Part shown: positions 58,598 to 64,000 of the stretch, in pieces
Layout of the letters: each line of letters begins with the position of its first letter
Position numbering within the stretch: position 1 is the stretch's first letter
NCBI GenBank assembly: GCA_032209605.1
Contig: JASFXZ010000074.1
Location: forward strand, 682,001 to 746,000
From: Mactromeris polynyma
Taxonomy: Eukaryota > Mollusca > Bivalvia > Venerida > Mactridae
Reading direction: 5' to 3'
Length of the DNA: 64,000 bases
The notes under the pieces: model-generated
What the model was told of the DNA's origin: nothing
Seen by the model: the letters and a program-made list of their open reading frames with translations, nothing else
Database searches by the model: none
Translations under genes and position numbers: made by a program

Positions 58598-58900
58598 CCA
58601 TAAGCCGTAGATTTAGTTTAAAGTATACATATATATATATATTTCAATAGTGTTCATCAAGACGAACAAAATGATGTATTATTCGAAAAAAGAAATGTCT
58701 CTCCGATTAACCTAGAGTCAGTCAGAGTCAGTCAGAGTCAGTCAGAGTCTGTCAGAGTCTGTCAGAGTCTGTCAGAGTCAGTCAGAGTCTGTCAGAGTCA
58801 GTCAGAGTCTGTCAGAGTCAGTCAGAGTCTGTCAGAGTCAGGCAGAGTCAGTCAGTGTCTGTCAGAGTCAGTCAGTGTCAGACAGAGTCAGTCACAGTCA
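58598..58900 (+). repeat. Short unit 25, 303 bp, 18 copies (class G)
   Basis: TAGTTTAAAG head; copy 17 is GTCAGTCAGT, a change also seen in the full unit at 9768. Confidence 0.94.
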
Positions 58901-59452
58901 CCATAAGCCGTAGATTTAGTTGAAAGTATACATATATATATATATTTCAATAGTGTTCATCAAGACGAACAAAATGATGTATTACTTGACATATTTACGT
59001 AAAAACAAATTTCAGCTAAAAATGAAAATCGCGTACAGGTCTTGACCTGTGATAGAATTTCATTTTTCGGAAAAAAATATTTCTCTCCAATTTTGCTCAT
59101 TTTTTCAGGACTTAAAGACTTACCTACCCCATCGACGAAAATGTCTTCAGCTTTGCAATATATCCATTTTCAATGTTTCCCGAGGTTTTCGCAAAAATCA
59201 CGTAAGTTATGAGAATTTCTATCTTCGAAAAAAGAAATGTCTCTCCGATTAACCTAGAGTCAGTCAGAGTCAGTCAGAGTCAGTCAGAGACTGTCAGAGT
59301 CTGTCAGAGTCAGTCAGAGTCTGTCAGAGTCAGTCAGAGTCTGTCAGAGTCATTCAGAGTCTGTCAGAGTCAGTCAGAGTCTGTCAGAGTCAGTCAGAGT
59401 CAGTCAGTGTCTGTCAGAGTCAGTCAGAGTCAGACAGAGTCAGTCAGAGTCA
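58901..59452 (+). repeat. Full unit, 552 bp (class A)
   Basis: CCATTTTCAATG body; private AAAATGAAAATCGCG and GTCATTCAGA in mid-array. Confidence 0.95.
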
Positions 59453-59974
59453 CCATAAGCCGTAGATTTAGTTGAAAGTATACATATATATATATATTTC
59501 AATAGTGTTCATCAAGACGAACAAAATGATGTATTACTTGACATATTTACGTAAACAAAAATTTCAGCTAAAAATCAAAATCGCGTACAGGTCTTGACCT
59601 GTGATAGAATTTCATTTTTCGGAAAAAAATATTTCTCTCCAATTTTGCTCATTTTTTCAGGACTTAAAGACTTACCTACCCCATCGACGAAAATGTCTTC
59701 AGCTTTGCAATATATCCATTTTAAATGTTTCCCGAGGTTTTCGCAAAAATCACGTAAGTTATGAGAATTTCTATCTTCGAAAAAAGAAATGTCTCTCCGA
59801 TTAACCTAGAGTCAGTCAGAGTCAGTCAGAGTCTGTCAGAGTCTGTCAGAGTCAGTCAGAGTCTGTCAGAGTCAGTCAGAGTCTGTCAGAGTCAGTCAGA
59901 GTCTGTCAGAGTCAGTCAGAGTCAGTCAGTGTCTGTCAGAGTCAGTCAGAGTCAGACAGAGTCAGTCAGAGTCA
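59453..59974 (+). repeat. Full unit, 522 bp, 16 copies
   Basis: Three copies are lost near the 5' side of the minisatellite. Confidence 0.93.
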
Positions 59975-61630
59975 CCATAAGCCGTAGATCTAGTTGAAAG
60001 TATACATATATATATATATTTCAATAGTGTTCATCAAGACGAACAAAATGATGTATTACTTGACATATTTACGTAAAAACAAATTTCAGCTAAAAATCAA
60101 AATCGCGTACAGGTCTTGACCTGTGATAGAATTTCATTTTTCGGAAAAAAATATTTCTCTCCAATTTTGCTCATTTTTTCAGGACTTAAAGACTTACCTA
60201 CCCCATCGACGAAAATGTCTTCAGCTTTGCAATATATCCATTTTAAATGTTTCCCGAGGTTTTCGCAAAAATCACGTAAGTTATGAGAATTTCTATCTTC
60301 GAAAAAAGAAATGTCTCTCCGATTAACCTAGAGTCAGTCAGAGTCAGTCAGAGTCAGTCAGAGTCTGTCAGAGTCTGTCAGAGTCAGTCAGAGTCTGTCA
60401 GAGTCAGTCAGAGTCTGTCAGAGTCAGTCAGAGTCTGTCAGAGTCAGTCAGAGTCTGTCAGAGTCAGGCAGAGTCAGTCAGTGTCTGTCAGAGTCAGTCA
60501 GAGTCAGACAGAGTCAGTCACAGTCACCATAAGCCGTAGATTTAGTTGAAAGTATACATATATATATATATTTCAATAGTGTTCATCAAGACGAACAAAA
60601 TGATGTATTACTTGACATATTTACGTAAAAACAAATTTCAGCTAAAAATCAAAATCGCGTACAGGTCTTGACCTGTGATAGAATTTCATTTTTCGGAAAA
60701 AAATATTTCTCTCCAATTTTGCTCATTTTTTCAGGACTTAAAGACTTACCTACCCCATCGACGAAAATGTCTTCAGCTTTGCAATATATCCATTTTAAAT
60801 GTTTCCCGAGGTTTTCGCAAAAATCACGTAAGTTATGAGAATTTCTATCTTCGAAAAAAGAAATGTCTCTCCGATTAACCTAGAGTCAGTCAGAGTCAGT
60901 CAGAGTCAGTCAGAGTCTGTCAGAGTCTGTCAGAGTCAGTCAGAGTCTGTCAGAGTCAGTCAGAGTCTGTCAGAGTCAGTCAGAGTCTGTCAGAGTCAGT
61001 CAGAGTCTGTCAGAGTCAGTCAGAGTCAGTCAGTGTATGTCAGAGTCAGTCAGAGTCAGACAGAGTCAGTCAGAGTCACCATAAGCCGTAGATTTAGTTG
61101 AAAGTATACATATATATATATATTTCAATAGTGTTCATCAAGACGAACAAAATGATGTATTACTTGACATATTTACGTAAACAAAAATTTCAGCTAAAAA
61201 TCAAAATCGCGTACAGGTCTTGACCTGTGATAGAATTTCATTTTTCGGAAAAAAATATTTCTCTCCAATTTTGCTCATTTTTTCAGGATTTAAAGACTTA
61301 CCTACCCCATCGACGAAAATGTCTTCAGCTTTGCAATATATCCATTTTAAATGTTTCCCGAGGTTTTCGCAAAAATCACGTAAGTTATGAGAATTTCTAT
61401 CTTCGAAAAAAGAAATGTCTCTCCGATTAACCTAGAGTCAGTCAGAGTCAGTCAGAGTCAGTCAGAGTCTGTCAGAGTCTGTCAGAGTCAGTCAGAGTCT
61501 GTCAGAGTCAGTCAGAGTCTGTCAGAGTCAGTCACAGTCCGTCAGAGTCAGTCAGAGTCCGTCAGAGTCAGTCAGAGTCAGTCAGTGTCTGTCAGAGTCA
61601 GTCAGAGTCAGACAGAGTCAGTCAGAGTCA
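59975..61630 (+). repeat. Three full units (59975 G, 60527 Y, 61079 C)
   Basis: The first has TAGATCTAG and looks like a left-domain unit. The second has the Y marker but not GACAAAAATG. The third has CAGGATTTAAAG and a private GTCACAGTCCG. Confidence 0.95.
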
Positions 61631-61941
61631 CCATAAGCCGTAGATTTAGTTGAAAGTATACATATATATATATTTCAATAGTGTTCATCAAGACGAACAA
61701 AATGATGTATTATTCGAAAAAAGAAATGTCTCTCCGATTAACCTAGAGTCAGTCAGAGTCAGTCAGAGTCAGTCAGAGTCTGTCAGAGTCTGTCAGAGTC
61801 AGTCAGAGTCTGTCAGAGTCAGTCAGAGTCTGTCAGAGTCAGTCAGAGTCTGTCAGAGTCAGTCAGAGTCTGTCAGAGTCAGGCAGAGTCAGTCAGTGTC
61901 TGTCAGAGTCAGTCAGAGTCAGACAGAGTCAGTCACAGTCA
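61631..61941 (+). repeat. Short unit 26, 311 bp, 19 copies (class G)
   Basis: The AT tract has six steps (61662-61673) instead of seven, which accounts for the 2-bp deficit. Confidence 0.95.
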
Positions 61942-62493
61942 CCATAAGCCGTAGATTTAGTTGAAAGTATACATATATATATATATTTCAATAGTGTTCA
62001 TCAAGACGAACAAAATGATGTATTACTTGACATATTTACGTAAAAACAAATTTCAGCTAAAAATCAAATTCGCGTACAGGTCTTGACCTGTGATAGAATT
62101 TCATTTTTCGGAAAATAATATTTCTCTCCAATTTTGCTCATTTTTTCAGGACTTAAAGACTTACCTACCCCATCGACGAAAATGTCTTCAGCTTTGCAAT
62201 ATATCCATTTTAAATGTTTCCCGAGGTTTTCGCAAAAATCACGTAAGTTATGAGAATTTCTATCTTCGAAAAAAGAAATGTCTCTCCGATTAACCTAGAG
62301 TCAGTCAGAGTCAGTCAGAGTCAGTCAGAGTCTGTCAGAGTCTGTCAGAGTCAGTCAGAGTCAGTCAGAGTCAGTCAGAGTCTGTCAGAGTCAGTCAGAG
62401 TCCGTCAGAGTCAGTCAGAGTCCGTCAGAGTCAGTCAGAGTCAGTCAGTGTCTGTCAGAGTCAGTCAGAGTCAGACAGAGTCAGTCAGAGTCA
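61942..62493 (+). repeat. Full unit, 552 bp (classes N and C)
   Basis: One T-form copy of the minisatellite is changed to the A form, giving three A forms in a row at about 62350-62380. Confidence 0.95.
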
Positions 62494-62876
62494 CCATAAG
62501 CCGTAGATTTAGTTTAAAGTATACATATATATATATATTTCAATAGTGTTCATCAAGACGAACAAAATGATGTATTATTCGAAAAAAGAAATGTCTCTCC
62601 GATTAACCTAGAGTCAGTCAGAGTCAGTCAGAGTCAGTCAGAGTCTGTCAGAGTCTGTCAGAGTCTGTCAGAGTCAGTCAGAGTCTGTCAGAGTCAGTCA
62701 GAGTCTGTCAGAGTCAGTCAGAGTCTGTCAGAGTCAGTCAGAGTCTGTCAGAGTCAGTCAGAGTCTGTCAGAGTCAGTCAGAGTCTGTCAGAGTCAGTCA
62801 GAGTCTGTCAGAGTCAGGCAGAGTCAGTCAGTGTCTGTCAGAGTCAGTCAGAGTCAGACAGAGTCAGTCACAGTCA
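62494..62876 (+). repeat. Short unit 27, 383 bp, 26 copies (class G)
   Basis: The longest short unit, with seven more copies than the basic form, added as further A/T pairs in the middle. TAGTTTAAAG head. Confidence 0.94.
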
Positions 62877-63428
62877 CCATAAGCCGTAGATTTAGTTGAA
62901 AGTATACATATATATATATATTTCAATAGTGTTCATCAAGACGAACAAAATGATGTATTACTTGACATATTTACGTAAAAACAAATTTCAGCTAAAAATC
63001 AAATTCGCGTACAGGTCTTGACCTGTGATAGAATTTCATTTTTCGGAAAATAATATTTCTCTCCAATTTTGCTCATTTTTTCAGGACTTAAAGACTTACC
63101 TACCCCATCGACGAAAATGTCTTCAGCTTTGCAATATATCCATTTTAAATGTTTCCCGAGGTTTTCGCAAAAATCACGTAAGTTATGAGAATTTCTATCT
63201 TCGAAAAAAGAAATGTCTCTCCGATTAACCTAGAGTCAGTCAGAGTCAGTCAGAGTCAGTCAGAGACTGTCAGAGTCTGTCAGAGTCAGTCAGAGTCTGT
63301 CAGAGTCAGTCAGAGTCTGTCAGAGTCAGTCAGAGTCTGTCAGAGTCAGTCAGAGTCTGTCAGAGTAAGTCAGAGTCAGTCAGTGTCTGTCAGAGTCAGT
63401 CAGAGTCAGACAGAGTCAGTCAGAGTCA
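62877..63428 (+). repeat. Chimeric full unit, 552 bp (N body, A minisatellite)
   Basis: The body is the right-domain N type with AAATTCGCG. The minisatellite is class A and has GTAAGTCAGA as copy 14, a combination otherwise seen only in the unit at 20683-21234. Confidence 0.85.
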
Positions 63429-63980
63429 CCATAAGCCGTAGATTTAGTTGAAAGTATACATATATATATATATTTCAATAGTGTTCATCAAGACGAACAA
63501 AATGATGTATTACTTGACATATTTACGTAAACAAAAATTTCAGCTAAAAATCAAAATCGCGTACAGGTCTTGACCTGTGATAGAATTTCATTTTTCGGAA
63601 AAAAATATTTCTCTCCAATTTTGCTCATTTTTTCAGGACTTAAAGACTTACCTACCCCATCGACGAAAATGTCTTCAGCTTTGCAATATATCCATTTTAA
63701 ATGTTTCCCGAGGTTTTCGCAAAAATCACGTAAGTTATGAGAATTTCTATCTTCGAAAAAAGAAATGTCTCTCCGATTAACCTAGAGTCAGTCAGAGTCA
63801 GTCAGAGTCAGTCAGAGTCTGTCAGAGTCTGTCAGAGTCAGTCAGAGTCTGTCAGAGTCAGTCAGAGTCTGTCAGAGTCAGTCAGAGTCTGTCAGAGTCA
63901 GTCAGAGTCTGTCAGAGTCAGTCAGAGTCAGTCAGTGTCTGTCAGAGTCAGTCAGAGTCAGACAGAGTCAGTCAGAGTCA
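63429..63980 (+). repeat. Last full unit, 552 bp (plain)
   Basis: Standard unit with A/C tract AAACAAAAA. Confidence 0.95.
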
Positions 63981-64000
63981 CCATAAGCCGTAGATTTAGT
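63981..64000 (+). repeat. 5' end of a unit cut by the window edge
   Basis: Begins CCATAAGCCG and stops after 20 bases of the head. Confidence 0.95.

Larger units (their letters stand above)
1..64000. repeat. Satellite array of 552-bp units with a nested 10-bp minisatellite
   Basis: The window is a head-to-tail array with every unit in the same orientation. With the phase set at CCATAAGCCG, 101 full units and 27 short units tile 19-63980 without a gap, and 1-18 and 63981-64000 are fragments of further units. Units differ by only a few substitutions and by whole 10-bp steps of the minisatellite. No unrelated sequence interrupts the array. Known biology: long homogeneous tandem arrays of this kind are typical of centromeric, pericentromeric, subtelomeric or sex-chromosome heterochromatin in eukaryotes. 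Which of these applies cannot be told from the sequence. Confidence 0.98.

Noticed and set aside
1..64000. Ribosomal DNA spacer or tRNA cluster
   Set aside because: No rRNA segment and no tRNA-like A and B boxes or cloverleaf are visible in the unit on either strand.
1..64000. Bacterial or phage origin
   Set aside because: There are no genes, Shine-Dalgarno-led frames or operons over 64 kb. A homogeneous satellite of this size with a nested minisatellite is a eukaryotic pattern.

Overview
The whole window is one uninterrupted tandem-repeat array. It holds no recognisable protein gene, RNA gene, mobile element or single-copy sequence. It begins and ends inside a repeat unit, so the array is longer than 64 kb. 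An AT-rich body, a constant (AT)7 tract and a nested 10-bp minisatellite point to satellite DNA from a eukaryotic nuclear genome, probably heterochromatin. Nothing in the sequence identifies the species; an invertebrate is only a guess.

Unit design, with the phase set at CCATAAGCCG and the unit at 19-570 as reference. Every unit runs in the same direction. A full unit is 552 bp: an 84-bp head with an (AT)7 tract (19-102), a 239-bp body (103-341), a 35-bp tail (342-376), then 19 copies of a 10-bp repeat (GTCAGTCAGA / GTCTGTCAGA, 377-566) and a closing GTCA. I count 101 full units, 80 of them exactly 552 bp, and 27 short units that lack exactly the 239-bp body. These 128 units plus the two edge fragments fill the window with no base left over. 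All length variants differ from 552 or 313 bp by multiples of 10, except one unit with an extra A and one with a missing AT.

Sequence classes used below: A = minisatellite copy 4 is GACTGTCAGA; C = copies 11 and 13 are GTCCGTCAGA; G = copy 14 is GTCAGGCAGA and copy 19 is GTCAGTCACA; Y = copy 16 is GTATGTCAGA; N = body A-run reads GGAAAATAAT instead of GGAAAAAAAT; plain = none of these.

Layout. (1) 1-17370: full units with ten scattered short units and several local duplications. (2) 17371-31170: 25 consecutive units of exactly 552 bp, containing three copies of a five-unit (2760-bp) block. (3) 31171-64000: seventeen short units built into a recurring cassette of about 2.5 kb (532-bp unit, Y unit, C unit, short unit, N unit), itself copied within larger duplications of 3.6 to 4.1 kb. 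Classes N and Y occur only in this third part.

The main new observations are these. The 552-bp unit conceals a degenerate dimer of roughly 160-170 bp. All short units descend from one deletion. One unit near the right end is a chimera of left-type minisatellite and right-type body. The body carries a 16-bp near-palindrome and an exon-like island bounded by good splice-site matches. The open frames along the array are by-products of the repeat, not genes.
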